Notes: generated from the letters alone by a model not told the origin. A DNA stretch of 64,000 nucleotides from Acidimicrobiaceae bacterium (GCA_009837445.1 VXTM01000007.1:124001-188000); one strand, 5' to 3'; positions 8,571 through 19,075 are shown, numbered from the stretch's first letter. Translations and numbers: made by a program.

Positions 8571-9020
8571 ATGCTCACTCAGGGACTCGACCATGTGGCC
8601 GTCATCACCAACGACTCCGACCGGCTCCAGGCCTTCTACATCGAGATGTTCGGCGCCACCGTGGAGTTCGACGGCGAGGAGTTCCCCGGCGGGCCTCGCA
8701 TGACTGTCATCAACGTCGGCCCGGCCACCGAGCTGAACGTCTTCGAGATCGAAGGGAACGAGCAGGCCGACCACCAGACGCCGATGTTCGGCCGGGGCCG
8801 TCTCGACCACATCGGCTTGCACGCGGCCAGCCTCGACGACTTCAGCGAGATCCGCGCCAGACTCACGGCGGCCGGGGCCACCGACGGAACGGTCACCGAC
8901 TTCGGCCGCAAGCTGAGCCTGTTCTTCCGGGATCCCGACCGGATGGAGTGCGAGGTGCTGGTGGCCAACCCCGAACCAGGCCAAGTCCCGATTGGCAGCG
9001 CCTCTCACCTCTACGCCTAA
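8571..9020 (+). CDS. VOC (glyoxalase/dioxygenase fold) family protein
   Basis: Vicinal-oxygen-chelate protein of 149 residues with a strong ribosome site (GGAGG shortly before the ATG). Two beta-alpha-beta-beta-beta units are visible: LDHVAVITNDSDRLQAFY at the start and RLDHIGLHAASLDDF in the second half, then LFFRDPDRMECEVL with the late Glu. His in each LDHV/LDHI and the Glu in the final strand would be metal ligands. VOC proteins include glyoxalases, extradiol dioxygenases and epimerases, so the reaction is not determined. It lies 57 nt after the MFS gene, on the same strand, and could belong to that unit. Confidence 0.85.
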   Translation: MLTQGLDHVAVITNDSDRLQAFYIEMFGATVEFDGEEFPGGPRMTVINVGPATELNVFEIEGNEQADHQTPMFGRGRLDHIGLHAASLDDFSEIRARLTAAGATDGTVTDFGRKLSLFFRDPDRMECEVLVANPEPGQVPIGSASHLYA

Positions 9021-9031
9021 GAGCGTCCGTC

Positions 9032-10072
9032 ATGAAGCCAGGGGGTCGGAATGCAGCCGGTGCGGCATGCATCGGCGCAGCGGCGGTGTTCTACTCGTTG
9101 ATACCGCTGCCGATCCGGTACGCCGGCGAGGGATTCTCCGTGCTGGTGCTGGGCACGCTTATGGAGTCGGCCTGCGCCACGATGCTGCTGGCCGCGCTGG
9201 CGGTGTCGTCCAAGGCCGCTCTGGGGGTCGGCCCATTAAGGGCGATGCGCCCGGCGCGGCTCGTGGCGCTGCCTCCCGCCGGGCCGGCAGGCCCGCGCCC
9301 GGCTCTGCTGCTGGCGTTTCTGCTGGTCACTGCACCCAACGTCCTGCTGTACGCCGGCACGGCGGCGCTGCTGCCGCTCGTGGTGCTGTCCTGCTTCTCG
9401 GACGGCCTGGACGTCGTACCCCAGTCTCTTCTGATCGCGCGCTGGAGCGGCAGCAGCAGGAGCATCTCATCGCGCAGCGCCGTCATGATGTGCGGACTGC
9501 CCGTTGCCGTGTTGGCGGTCGTGTGGAGCCAGACGGCCCCCGGCCAGATCGACGGAGGCTCCTGGCGGGAAACGGCAGTCGGGTTGGTGCTGGGGGTGCT
9601 GACCACGGCGACGTACGCGATCCGGCCATCGGCGGGGATCATCTACGGCGACCGGTGCGCCTTGGCCCGCCGCTCTGGCGAGACCGCCGCGTCCGTCAAG
9701 GACTACGGCGTGGCCCTGTGGTGGTCGACGTTCGCCGCCTCCGCGGTCAGCGCCCCGATCGTGGCGGTGGTCGCCCTGATGCTCGCCTTCGGCGGGTTGG
9801 GCACCACCCGATCAGCGGCCTACGGCGCGGTGGCCGGACTGATCATGGGATGTGCCCGCCTGATGCACCGCGCGGGCAACATCGTCACGGCTGACACTCG
9901 CGTCAACAGCCTGCTCTACGCGTCGCCTGCTATGGCGGCCATATGGCTGACAATCGCCGGCGACCCCATCTACCAACCCGTGCTGTTCGGTGCAGGCATG
10001 GCGGTCATCGCCGTACTCAACGCAGCCATCGCCGCCGACCGGGGAGATCCGCAGCCAGTCACTCCGCAGTGA
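9032..10072 (+). CDS. Multi-pass membrane protein, DMT/EamA-like
   Basis: A 346-residue hydrophobic protein with about ten predicted membrane segments (for example VLVLGTLMESACATMLLAAL, LLLAFLLVTAPNVLLYAG, AAIWLTIAGDPIYQP). The layout of two sets of short helices resembles drug/metabolite transporters, but no diagnostic motif is clear, so the assignment is by architecture only. The ATG at 9032 is 11 nt after the VOC stop; no strong ribosome site is visible. Hydrophilic loops contain GDRCALARRSGETAASVKD. It may be co-transcribed with the VOC and MFS genes. No substrate can be inferred. Confidence 0.6.
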   Translation: MKPGGRNAAGAACIGAAAVFYSLIPLPIRYAGEGFSVLVLGTLMESACATMLLAALAVSSKAALGVGPLRAMRPARLVALPPAGPAGPRPALLLAFLLVTAPNVLLYAGTAALLPLVVLSCFSDGLDVVPQSLLIARWSGSSRSISSRSAVMMCGLPVAVLAVVWSQTAPGQIDGGSWRETAVGLVLGVLTTATYAIRPSAGIIYGDRCALARRSGETAASVKDYGVALWWSTFAASAVSAPIVAVVALMLAFGGLGTTRSAAYGAVAGLIMGCARLMHRAGNIVTADTRVNSLLYASPAMAAIWLTIAGDPIYQPVLFGAGMAVIAVLNAAIAADRGDPQPVTPQ

Positions 10073-10084
10073 CCGAAGGGCCGA

Positions 10085-10582
10085 TCAGTGGCGCTTGACG
10101 CCTCCGTACTTCATGCGGGTGTCGCTCATGGAGGCTGAGCGCGCGTCGTCGACGTTGATGTCGCCATCCACCAGTTCGCCCACGAACAGGGTGTGGGTGC
10201 CGAGGTCGATGGCGTGGCGCACCTCGCAGTCCATCCAGGCGATGGCCTCGGTGAACACCGGCGCACCCGTGGTGGCCTCCCGCACCGGCCGGCCGTTGAG
10301 GGTGCCGTCGGCATAGGCGGCCGGTTTGGAGAACTTGACGAACACCCGGGTGTCGTCGGAGTTCCACAGGTTGACCGTGAACGAGCCCCCCTCGGAGATG
10401 AGCCGGTGCGTCACTGCCGTATTGTCCACCCCGACACCTATGAGGACCGGCTCCATCGACAGCTGCGTGATCCAGCTCGCGGTCATGCCGTTGCGCTCGT
10501 CGCCCGAGCGCGACCCGATCAGGGCCAGGGCGTTGGGGATCTTCCAGGTGAGCCGGTTAACGAGCTGGTCGTCCAGAGCCAT
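10085..10582 (-). CDS. Flavin reductase family protein
   Basis: NAD(P)H:flavin oxidoreductase-like protein of 165 residues. The FMN-binding split-barrel is visible in IPNALALIGSRSGDERNGMT, ASWITQLSMEPVLIGVGVD and SGSFTVN-type strand GGSFTVNLW, then CEVRHAIDLGTHTLFVGEL near the end. The ATG at 10582 is preceded by TAGGGT exactly six bases upstream, a leaderless arrangement. Such proteins supply reduced flavin to two-component monooxygenases. The HpaB-like oxygenase 3 kb away lacks an adjacent reductase, so this is the obvious partner candidate in the window, but it is not co-operonic and the pairing is inference. Confidence 0.85.
   Translation of the reverse strand: MALDDQLVNRLTWKIPNALALIGSRSGDERNGMTASWITQLSMEPVLIGVGVDNTAVTHRLISEGGSFTVNLWNSDDTRVFVKFSKPAAYADGTLNGRPVREATTGAPVFTEAIAWMDCEVRHAIDLGTHTLFVGELVDGDINVDDARSASMSDTRMKYGGVKRH
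10089..10094 (-). other. Internal segment near the end of the flavin reductase gene (nothing special)
   Basis: These bases are the penultimate codons of the flavin reductase gene. The leaderless promoter box of that gene is at 10589-10594, described separately. Confidence 0.2.
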
Positions 10583-10588
10583 GATGCC

Positions 10589-10594
10589 ACCCTA
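10589..10594 (-). promoter_or_regulatory. Leaderless -10 box of the flavin reductase gene
   Basis: TAGGGT on the minus strand is followed by exactly six bases (GGCATC) and the ATG at 10582. There is no Shine-Dalgarno, which fits a transcript beginning at or next to the start codon. Confidence 0.5.
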
Positions 10595-10606
10595 TCGGGG
10601 GGTCTG

Positions 10607-11446
10607 ATGCGCTCCCGAGAGCTCGCCCCCGAGGGGCTGTTCATGGTCGGGGCGGTGTCGCAGTACCTGGGCGCGGCGGTCGCCGTGGTGCTCTTCGACG
10701 AGCTGGCCCCGGGCGGGGTGGCACTGCTGAGGGTGCTGGCCGCGGCGGCCGTCATCGTGGCCCTGCGGCGCTCATGGCGGCGGCGGTGGCAGGCCCGCGA
10801 GCTGGGTCGGGCCGCGGCCTTCGGCGTGTCTCTGGCCGCCATGAACCTGTGCTTCTACCTGGCCATGGACCGGCTCCCGCTGGGCAACGCGGTGGCCATC
10901 GAGTTCACCGGTCCGGTGGTGGTGGCCGCCCTCGGAGCCCGCGCCCTGCGCTCGGCCGGGGCGGTGGTGCTGGCGGTGGCGGGGGTGCTCGTGTTGGCTG
11001 GCGTGGAATCGGAGGGCACGGCCGCGGGTGTGGGGTTCGCGCTGCTGGCCGGCGGGTTCTGGGCCGGCTACATCCTGCTCGGCCACCGGGTGGCCCGAAG
11101 CCCGGCCTCGGTGGACGGGCTGGGGCTGGGGATGCTGGCCGGCGCGGTGGCCATCAGCCCGTTCGGCGTCACCGCGGTGACCGGCGCGCTGGACGCTCCG
11201 GTGGTGCTCGCCCTCGGGTTGACCACCGGCGTGCTGTCCAACGTGATCCCCTACCGCATCGACCAGACGGTGATGCGCCGGGTCGACCCTCACCGCTTCG
11301 CCCTGCTGCAGGCGCTGCTGCCGGCCACGGCCACCGTGGTCGGCCTGGCCGCTCTGGCCCAGGTGCCAAGCGTCCAGGAGGCCCTCGGCATCGGCCTGGT
11401 GATCGCAGCCATCCTGGCCGGCCGTCCCGGCGCCGATCCGGATTAG
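10607..11446 (+). CDS. EamA/RhtA-like DMT family exporter
   Basis: Ten-segment drug/metabolite transporter of 279 residues, two EamA repeats. Landmarks are GAVSQYLGAAVAVVLFDEL in the first repeat, LNLCF-type NLCFYLAMDRLPLGNAVAIE (typical of RhtA-like amino-acid exporters), and FALLQALLPATATVVGL in the second repeat. The ATG at 10607 is divergent from the flavin reductase gene with a 24-bp spacer. Family members export threonine/homoserine or other small metabolites. The stop codon lies inside the first copy of a 40-bp tandem duplication, so the gene's last codons are repeated downstream without effect on the frame. Confidence 0.85.
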   Translation: MRSRELAPEGLFMVGAVSQYLGAAVAVVLFDELAPGGVALLRVLAAAAVIVALRRSWRRRWQARELGRAAAFGVSLAAMNLCFYLAMDRLPLGNAVAIEFTGPVVVAALGARALRSAGAVVLAVAGVLVLAGVESEGTAAGVGFALLAGGFWAGYILLGHRVARSPASVDGLGLGMLAGAVAISPFGVTAVTGALDAPVVLALGLTTGVLSNVIPYRIDQTVMRRVDPHRFALLQALLPATATVVGLAALAQVPSVQEALGIGLVIAAILAGRPGADPD

Positions 11447-11510
11447 CGCCTGAACTCACGGCCGTTACGGCGCCGATCCGGATTAGCGCCTGAACTCACG
11501 GCCGTTACGG
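11431..11510. repeat. Perfect 40-bp tandem duplication
   Basis: Bases 11431-11470 are repeated exactly at 11471-11510, with three further identical bases (CGG) just before each copy. The unit contains the last codons and stop of the EamA gene, and the junction with the next gene lies at the end of copy two. Perfect identity indicates a recent event or active constraint. Confidence 0.95.
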
Positions 11511-11518
11511 TGTCTGCG

Positions 11519-12925
11519 GTGCCAGCCATGATCTTCACCCACGGGACGGTCATCACGATGAACCCGGCCCGGGAGGTCATCGACGACGGCGCGGTGGTGG
11601 TCTCCGGCGACCGCATCGAGGCGGTGGGCAAGACCTCGGACCTGCGGGCCCGCTACGCCGACGCCGAGGAGATCGACGTCCGTGGCCACATCGTGCTTCC
11701 GGGGCTGGTCGACACCCATGTGCATCTGGCCCAGACGATGTTGCGGGGCGTGTCGGAGGGGAAGCGGTTGGCGGAGTTCTCGAACTGGCTGTTCGGGCGT
11801 ATCTTCCCGTTGCAGGGCTCCTACACCGAGGCCGACGCCGCGGCCAGCGCCCGCCTGGCCGTGCTGGAGATGATCAAGTCGGGCACGACCTCCTTCGTGG
11901 AGTGCCTGCTGGCCGAGCGCTACGGATTCGACGGGATCGCCGAGGTGTGCGTCAGCTCCGGCATCCGGGCCGCCCTCGGCAAGATCGTGATGGCCGTCAG
12001 TGCTGAGACTCGCGACGAGCTGGGCTGGCACCACGGCATGTGGCAGACCCGGGAGTCCTCCATCACCCAGACCCTGGACGCCCACGACCGCTGGGAGGGC
12101 GCCGGGAACGGGCGGCTCCAGGTGTGGTTCGGCTGCCGCTCGGCCGAACCGGCGTGCGATCTATCCCTCTACGACGAGGTGTCGGAGCTGGCCCGCGAGC
12201 GCGCCATGGGCATCACAATCCATCTGGCCGAGCTGCCTTCGGACAACGAGTTCGCCCGCAGCCTTGGATTCCGCAGCCACGTCGAACTCGCCGGTGGCCA
12301 CGGCCTGCTCGGATCCCGCACCGTGCTGGCCCACTGCACCGTGGCCGACGACGGCGACCATGAACTCCTGGCCGCCACCGGGACCTCGGTGTCGCACAAC
12401 CCGGCCAACAACGCCTCCGCAGCCTGGGGCCCGGCGGCGGTCACAGACATGCTGGCAGCCGGGGTCAACGTCGCCCTCGGCTGCGACGCGGCCCCCTCCA
12501 ACGCCAACCTCGACGTGCTGCGGGACATGCGCATCGCCTGCCACTCGGCCCGCCAGCGAGCCGGCACCCGCCTGGCCATCGGTCCCGAGACGGTGCTGGA
12601 GATGGCCACCCTCAACGGCGCCCGGGCCATCGGACTCGGCGATTCGCTCGGCTCGCTGGAGCCGAACAAGAAGGCCGACTTCATCACTATCGACACCGAC
12701 GCCCCCCACCTCCAGCCGGTGTGGAACCCGGTGGCCACGACTGTCTTCGCGGCCCAGGGCTCCGACGTCGACACCGTAGTGATCGACGGTCAGGTGGTCA
12801 TGCGCAACCGGGTGGTACGCACCATGGACGAGGCCGCGGTGCTCGACGACGTGAAGGGCCGCTTCCGGGCGGTGGCGGACCGAGCCGGCGTCACCGGGCT
12901 GGAGTCCGAGTGGCCGACGGTGTGA
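11519..12925 (+). CDS. Amidohydrolase family protein (AtzA/TrzN/SsnA-like deaminase or hydrolase)
   Basis: Metal-dependent hydrolase of the ATZ/TRZ subfamily, about 468 residues. The metal HxH motif is in LPGLVDTHVHLAQTML, followed by ITIHLAELPSDN (His), VLAHCTVAD (His) and LGCDAAPSN (Asp), giving the full set of catalytic ligands. The C-terminal strand region GSLEPNKKADFITID is typical of cytosine/guanine/SAH deaminase-like enzymes. GTGs at 11510 and 11519 and an ATG at 11528 are possible starts; the GTG at 11519 lies 7 nt after TACGGT and has no ribosome site, matching the leaderless pattern in this genome. The next gene overlaps by GTGA, suggesting a two-gene unit. Substrate unknown. Confidence 0.85.
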   Translation: MPAMIFTHGTVITMNPAREVIDDGAVVVSGDRIEAVGKTSDLRARYADAEEIDVRGHIVLPGLVDTHVHLAQTMLRGVSEGKRLAEFSNWLFGRIFPLQGSYTEADAAASARLAVLEMIKSGTTSFVECLLAERYGFDGIAEVCVSSGIRAALGKIVMAVSAETRDELGWHHGMWQTRESSITQTLDAHDRWEGAGNGRLQVWFGCRSAEPACDLSLYDEVSELARERAMGITIHLAELPSDNEFARSLGFRSHVELAGGHGLLGSRTVLAHCTVADDGDHELLAATGTSVSHNPANNASAAWGPAAVTDMLAAGVNVALGCDAAPSNANLDVLRDMRIACHSARQRAGTRLAIGPETVLEMATLNGARAIGLGDSLGSLEPNKKADFITIDTDAPHLQPVWNPVATTVFAAQGSDVDTVVIDGQVVMRNRVVRTMDEAAVLDDVKGRFRAVADRAGVTGLESEWPTV

Positions 12926-13947
12926 CGGCGCCGCACCGAACCGTCTACGTCACCCACCGGGCGCCGGTTCACCAGGAGGTGTCCCGGGCCGCCTGCCCCG
13001 CCGAACTCGAGCTCGTCATGCTGGTGTCGCCCTCGAACCCGGAGATCATCGATGCGGTGGCCGGCGCCGAGTTCCTGGTGAGCGAGCGGTCCCGGGTCAT
13101 CGACGCATCGATCATCGAGGCCGGGACCGGGCTGCGACTCGTCCAGCGCCTCGGACTCCAGGTTCACGACATCGACCTCGACGCAGCCCGGCGGGCCCGG
13201 ATCCCGGTGTGCCGGTGGCCGCTGCCCCAGTGCGCCATGGTGGCCGAGCATGTCGTCATGCAGCTGATGACCCTGCTCAAGCGCACCCGCGCCGCCGAGC
13301 GGATCGTCACCGAGGCCAGCACCGAGTGGGGGCCGCCCCAGCGCTGCGACGCGGACACCTTCCTGATCGACTGGTCGAGGATGAGCGGCGTCCGCCAGCT
13401 GCGGGACTGCACCGTGGGGATCGTCGGTCTGGGCGAGATCGGGACCGAGCTGGCTCTGCGGCTCGGCCCGTTCGGCTGCGAGCTCCTCTACCACCGGCGG
13501 AACCGGATGCCGGACCGGGCCGAGAAGCAGATGCAGATCGCCTACGCCGGCCTCGACGACCTGCTGGGCCGCTCGGACGCGGTGGTGCTGTTGCTGCCCC
13601 ATTCCGCCGACACGGCCCGGATCGCCGACGATCGGTTCCTGAACCTCCTGAGGCCCGGATCGCTACTGATCAACGCCGGAGCCAGCGCCCTGCTCGACGA
13701 GGAGGCGGTGGCCCGCGCCTACCGGTCCGGGCATCTGGGCGGGGTGGCCACCGACGGGTTCTCTTGGGAGCCGGTCCGGCCCGACAACCCCCTCGTGGCC
13801 CTGGCCGCCGACCCACGGGCCAACGTGGTGCTGACCCCCCACTCGGCCCAGGCAGGGCTGGTGATCGACACGGCCGTGCGCCGGGCCGAGTACACCAACC
13901 TGCTAGCTGTCCTGGAGGGCAACCCGCTGCAGCATCAAGTCGCCTGA
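12922..13947 (+). CDS. D-2-hydroxyacid dehydrogenase family protein
   Basis: NAD(P)-dependent D-isomer 2-hydroxyacid dehydrogenase, 341 residues from the GTG at 12922, which overlaps the previous stop as GTGA. The NAD fold has CTVGIVGLGEIGTELALR (GxGxxG), followed by the substrate-domain loop and the catalytic region: arginine near LLINAGASALLDE, and VVLTPHSAQAG with the conserved His. The N-terminal half is the variable catalytic domain, with VQRLGLQVHDIDLDAARR resembling the usual 'GVDNID' loop but altered. Coupling with the amidohydrolase suggests a shared catabolic step, such as reduction of an oxoacid released by hydrolysis (inference). Confidence 0.85.
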   Translation: MTAPHRTVYVTHRAPVHQEVSRAACPAELELVMLVSPSNPEIIDAVAGAEFLVSERSRVIDASIIEAGTGLRLVQRLGLQVHDIDLDAARRARIPVCRWPLPQCAMVAEHVVMQLMTLLKRTRAAERIVTEASTEWGPPQRCDADTFLIDWSRMSGVRQLRDCTVGIVGLGEIGTELALRLGPFGCELLYHRRNRMPDRAEKQMQIAYAGLDDLLGRSDAVVLLLPHSADTARIADDRFLNLLRPGSLLINAGASALLDEEAVARAYRSGHLGGVATDGFSWEPVRPDNPLVALAADPRANVVLTPHSAQAGLVIDTAVRRAEYTNLLAVLEGNPLQHQVA

Positions 13948-13984
13948 GGGACCGAGCCCCGGCCACCGGCTCGCCGGGCGCGGG

Positions 13985-16349
<2,365 letters not shown>

Positions 16350-16357
16350 CGCCGGTC

Positions 16358-16363
16358 AGGCTA
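16358..16363 (-). promoter_or_regulatory. Leaderless -10 box of lysC
   Basis: TAGCCT on the minus strand lies 8 nt before the lysC GTG. The 11-base context CCGGTAGCCTG is identical to the one before asd. Confidence 0.45.
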
Positions 16364-16445
16364 CCGGCGCAGCACATGCAGCCCGGCCAGCAAGAGCCCG
16401 GCACAAGCCGTAGTAAATCCGCGAATCCGTGGCATTCTTTGGGGT

Positions 16446-16847
16446 GTGAGCGATGCGCTCGCCATCGACGAGATAGTCCTCAAGGTGCCCGCCACCGCCG
16501 CCTGCGGCCGGATCGTACGCGTGGGCGCGGCTGCGGTGGCGCTGCGCCAGGGCATGTCGTTCACTGAGATCGACGAGCTGCGAGCGGCCATGGACCAGGC
16601 GACGGAGTTGCTGCTGGCGCCGCCCGCAGGTCCCGACGCCACCATCGTGTGCGTGCTCCGGGCCCACGGAGGCCGCCTCGAGGTGGACCTGGAGCGCACC
16701 GACGGGGCCGGCGTCGCGGCCACCGACGCCGCCCGGTTCAAGAAAGCGGCCGACGCCTCGAACGTGACGGCCGCCGTGGAGCCCGAGCGGGGACGGCTGC
16801 TAATGCGCAAGGACATCGGCCGGCCCGGCAGCCGGCCCGCGGCCTGA
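16446..16847 (+). CDS. Small HATPase-like (RsbW/anti-sigma-type) protein, degenerate
   Basis: Protein of 133 residues from a GTG at 16446. The pattern LKVPATAACGRIVRVGAAAVAL then EIDELRAAMDQATELLL resembles the first strand and N-box helix of RsbW/SpoIIAB-like anti-sigma kinases. The position where these kinases carry the Mg-binding Asn (usually in 'SEAxTNAV') reads ATELLL, and the glycine-rich ATP-lid is not recognisable, so ATP binding is doubtful. A short hydrophilic tail ends in basic residues (LLMRKDIGRPGSRP). It lies divergent from lysC and convergent with dut. It may be a non-catalytic partner in a sigma-factor switch, or an unrelated small fold; the family call is tentative. Confidence 0.5.
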   Translation: MSDALAIDEIVLKVPATAACGRIVRVGAAAVALRQGMSFTEIDELRAAMDQATELLLAPPAGPDATIVCVLRAHGGRLEVDLERTDGAGVAATDAARFKKAADASNVTAAVEPERGRLLMRKDIGRPGSRPAA

Positions 16848-16865
16848 CACTCCAGCGCGAAGAAT

Positions 16866-17303
16866 TCAGCGCCCGGTCGAGCCGAATCCCTGGTCGCCGC
16901 GCGTCGAGGGCTCGAGGCTGTCCACCTCCACCAGGCGCACCTGCGGAACCGCCATCACCACCAGCTGGGCGATCCGTTCGCCCCGCTCCAGCGTGAACGG
17001 CTGGAGCGGGTCGGTGTTGACCAGGATCACCTTGAGCTCGCCCCGGTAGCCGGAGTCGATCAGGCCGGGCGTGTTTAGGCAGGTCACACCGTGCTTCAGT
17101 GCGAGGCCGCTCCTGGGCAGGACGAAGCCGGCACAGCCCTCGGGCAGGGAGACGGCGACGCCGGTGGGCACCAGCGCCCGGCCCCCGCCCGGCTGGATCA
17201 CGGTCGAGACGCGGGCCATCAAGTCGATGCCGGCGTCGCCGGGCCTGGCATAGGCGGGCAGGGGCAGGTCAGGATCGAGCCGGAGCACAGGAACGTCGAG
17301 CAC
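16866..17303 (-). CDS. dut: dUTP diphosphatase
   Basis: Homotrimeric dUTPase that removes dUTP and provides dUMP for dTMP synthesis, 145 residues. The five conserved motifs are present: RPGDAGIDLMA (I), PRSGLALKHG (II), NTPGLIDSGYRGELKVIL (III), RGERIAQLVV (IV), and a C-terminal RGDQGFGSTG (V) that closes over the active site. An earlier ATG at 17336 exists, but the GTG at 17303 gives the usual seven residues before RLDPDLPLP and lies exactly six bases after TACTCT, a leaderless promoter, so it is preferred. It is divergent from orn, which uses the same promoter style in the same 68-bp spacer. Confidence 0.93.
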   Translation of the reverse strand: MLDVPVLRLDPDLPLPAYARPGDAGIDLMARVSTVIQPGGGRALVPTGVAVSLPEGCAGFVLPRSGLALKHGVTCLNTPGLIDSGYRGELKVILVNTDPLQPFTLERGERIAQLVVMAVPQVRLVEVDSLEPSTRGDQGFGSTGR

Positions 17304-17309
17304 CGGCCG

Positions 17310-17315
17310 AGAGTA
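17310..17315 (-). promoter_or_regulatory. Leaderless -10 box of dut
   Basis: TACTCT on the minus strand followed by six bases and the GTG at 17303. It fixes the dut start by the same rule that fits orn, serS and pdxH. Confidence 0.5.
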
Positions 17316-17359
17316 GCGGAGCCCGCGGGCGTCCATCCCGCACCGTCTCCGAGCCTCGT

Positions 17360-17365
17360 TATCCT
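17360..17365 (+). promoter_or_regulatory. Leaderless -10 box of orn
   Basis: TATCCT followed by GCCGCG (six bases) and the GTG start of orn at 17372; no ribosome site is present. Confidence 0.55.
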
Positions 17366-17371
17366 GCCGCG

Positions 17372-17926
17372 GTGCTCGCCTGGATGGACTTGGAGATGAC
17401 CGGCCTGGACCCCGCACTCCATTCCATCGTCGAGATCGCCGTGCTCATCACCGACGACGACCTCCGGATCGTCGCCACCGGACCCGACCTAGTGATCCAC
17501 CAGCCCGAGGAGGTCCTGGCCCGCATGGGCGACACCGTGCGCACGATGCACACCAGCAGCGGCCTGCTCGACGCGGTGAAGGCCTCGACCGTGAGCCTGG
17601 CCGACGCCGGTGGCGAGGTGCTCGCGTTCCTGCGATCACACATCGACGCGCCCAGGACCGTTCCGCTGTGCGGCAACTCCATCGGCACCGACCGCCGGTT
17701 CTTGGCCCAGCACTTGCCGGAGGTTGAGGGCTTCCTGCACTACCGGTCGATCGACGTGTCCACCGTGAAAGAGCTGGCCCGCCGCTGGCAACCATCGGTG
17801 TATGAGGGTGCACCCGTCAAGGCAGGGGGCCACCGAGCGCTCGACGACATCACCGAGAGCCTCGAGGAGTTGCGCTGGTACCGCCGGGCCGGGTTCATCG
17901 GCGCCCCCACCGGGGGCGCGCCGTGA
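17372..17926 (+). CDS. orn: Oligoribonuclease
   Basis: DEDDh 3'-5' exonuclease that degrades di- and short oligoribonucleotides, including pGpG from cyclic di-GMP, 184 residues. The catalytic set is visible: WMDLEMTGLD (Asp and Glu), CGNSIGTDRRFL (Asp), and GGHRALDDI (His and Asp). The GTG at 17372 begins VLAWMDLEMTGLD and lies six bases after TATCCT. Longer upstream extensions in frame would run across the divergent dut gene and were rejected. The next gene overlaps by GTGA, so the MBL-fold protein is translationally coupled to it. Confidence 0.95.
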   Translation: MLAWMDLEMTGLDPALHSIVEIAVLITDDDLRIVATGPDLVIHQPEEVLARMGDTVRTMHTSSGLLDAVKASTVSLADAGGEVLAFLRSHIDAPRTVPLCGNSIGTDRRFLAQHLPEVEGFLHYRSIDVSTVKELARRWQPSVYEGAPVKAGGHRALDDITESLEELRWYRRAGFIGAPTGGAP

Positions 17927-19038
17927 GCGTGAAGACCTACAGGAAACAAGAGCAGGAGCCCGCGTCCTCGGAGGTGACCGAAATGGCGCCCGGGGTGCTG
18001 CGGCTGCAGCTTCCGGTGAGCATGCCGGGCCTGGGCCATGTCAACTGCTACGCGCTGGTCGACTCCGACGGAGTGGCCCTGGTGGACCCCGGGCTGCCCG
18101 GCGAGGAGTCGTGGTCGGCGCTGGTCGACCGGCTCGAGCAGGCCGGCATTCCCTTGCGGCGAGTGCACACCACCGTCGTCACGCACTCCCATCCCGACCA
18201 CTACGGCGGCAGTCACCAGCTGCGCGAGGAGACCGGCGCCGAGCTGCTGGCCCACGACGCCTTCACCTCCAGCCCGGCGGCCGACGACGCCAACGCCGAC
18301 ATCGACCTGGAGCTGCTGGAATTGGACGCCGAGGCTCTGGTCGAGCTCTGGAAGGCCAAGCTGGCGGACCGGGGCAGCACCCCGTGGGGCACCCGCAGGG
18401 AGCCGCCCCCCGACGAGGCCATCCGCCTGTTCATCCAGAGCAACGTTGCGGGCCAGGTACCCCGCTTCCGGGTGCCCGAGCCGACCATCCGGGTCGCGGA
18501 GGGCGACCCGGTGCGGCTGGCGGGGCGAGACTGGTTCGCGGTCCACACCCCCGGCCACACCATCGACCACCTGTGCCTGTGGGACCCGACCGAGGGTGTG
18601 CTCCTGTCGGGGGACCACGTGCTCCCCACGATCACGCCCCACATCGCGGGCTCGACCGACATCGACGACCCGCTGGCGGCCTTCTTCGAGTCGCTGGCCC
18701 GGGTGGGGGCCTTCGAGGGAGTCAGGGTGTGCCTGCCCGCCCACGGGCACCCGTTCACCGACCTGCGGGGCCGTACCGACAGCATCCGCCGCCACCACGT
18801 CGAGCGGCTCGACGTTCTGCGAGCGGCGGCCGCCGCGCTCGGCGACGCGCCGGTGGAGGCTTACATGAAGGAACTCTTCTCCGAGCGGGCCTGGGGGGAC
18901 ATGGCCGCCAGCGAGACGTTCGCCCATCTGGAGCACCTGCGGGCGATAGGGGAGGTCGACAGCAGCCGCGACGGCGATGGCCTGCTGCTCTACCGACCGG
19001 CAGGTCCCGACCCGGCTCATCCCGGCCGCGACCGGTAG
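17923..19038 (+). CDS. MBL-fold metallo-hydrolase
   Basis: Metallo-beta-lactamase superfamily hydrolase of 371 residues, a longer member with an extended C-terminal helical part. The metal motif HSHPDHYGGSHQL (HxHxDH) is clear, followed by FAVHTPGHTIDHLCLW and the late VLLSGDHVLP and LPAHGHPFTD with further ligand His/Asp. The middle insertion (LELDAEALVELWKAKLADR) is typical of the branch that carries hydroxyacylglutathione-hydrolase-like and LACTB2-like enzymes; LACTB2-type proteins can act as RNases, which would fit the orn neighbour, but this is only a guess. The GTG start overlaps the orn stop (GTGA); translation might begin later, near MAPGVLRLQLP. Confidence 0.85.
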   Translation: MSVKTYRKQEQEPASSEVTEMAPGVLRLQLPVSMPGLGHVNCYALVDSDGVALVDPGLPGEESWSALVDRLEQAGIPLRRVHTTVVTHSHPDHYGGSHQLREETGAELLAHDAFTSSPAADDANADIDLELLELDAEALVELWKAKLADRGSTPWGTRREPPPDEAIRLFIQSNVAGQVPRFRVPEPTIRVAEGDPVRLAGRDWFAVHTPGHTIDHLCLWDPTEGVLLSGDHVLPTITPHIAGSTDIDDPLAAFFESLARVGAFEGVRVCLPAHGHPFTDLRGRTDSIRRHHVERLDVLRAAAAALGDAPVEAYMKELFSERAWGDMAASETFAHLEHLRAIGEVDSSRDGDGLLLYRPAGPDPAHPGRDR

Positions 19039-19075
19039 CGCCCGCCTGGCCGTGCCGGCGTCCGAGAGCGGAGTC

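Noticed and set aside
7394-10072. 892-codon plus-strand frame spanning the MFS and VOC genes
   Set aside because: Only the part after ATG 9032 is a membrane protein; the rest is a shifted reading of the MFS and VOC genes.
16866-17336. dut start at ATG 17336
   Set aside because: GTG 17303 fits the family N-terminus better and has a TACTCT box exactly six bases upstream.
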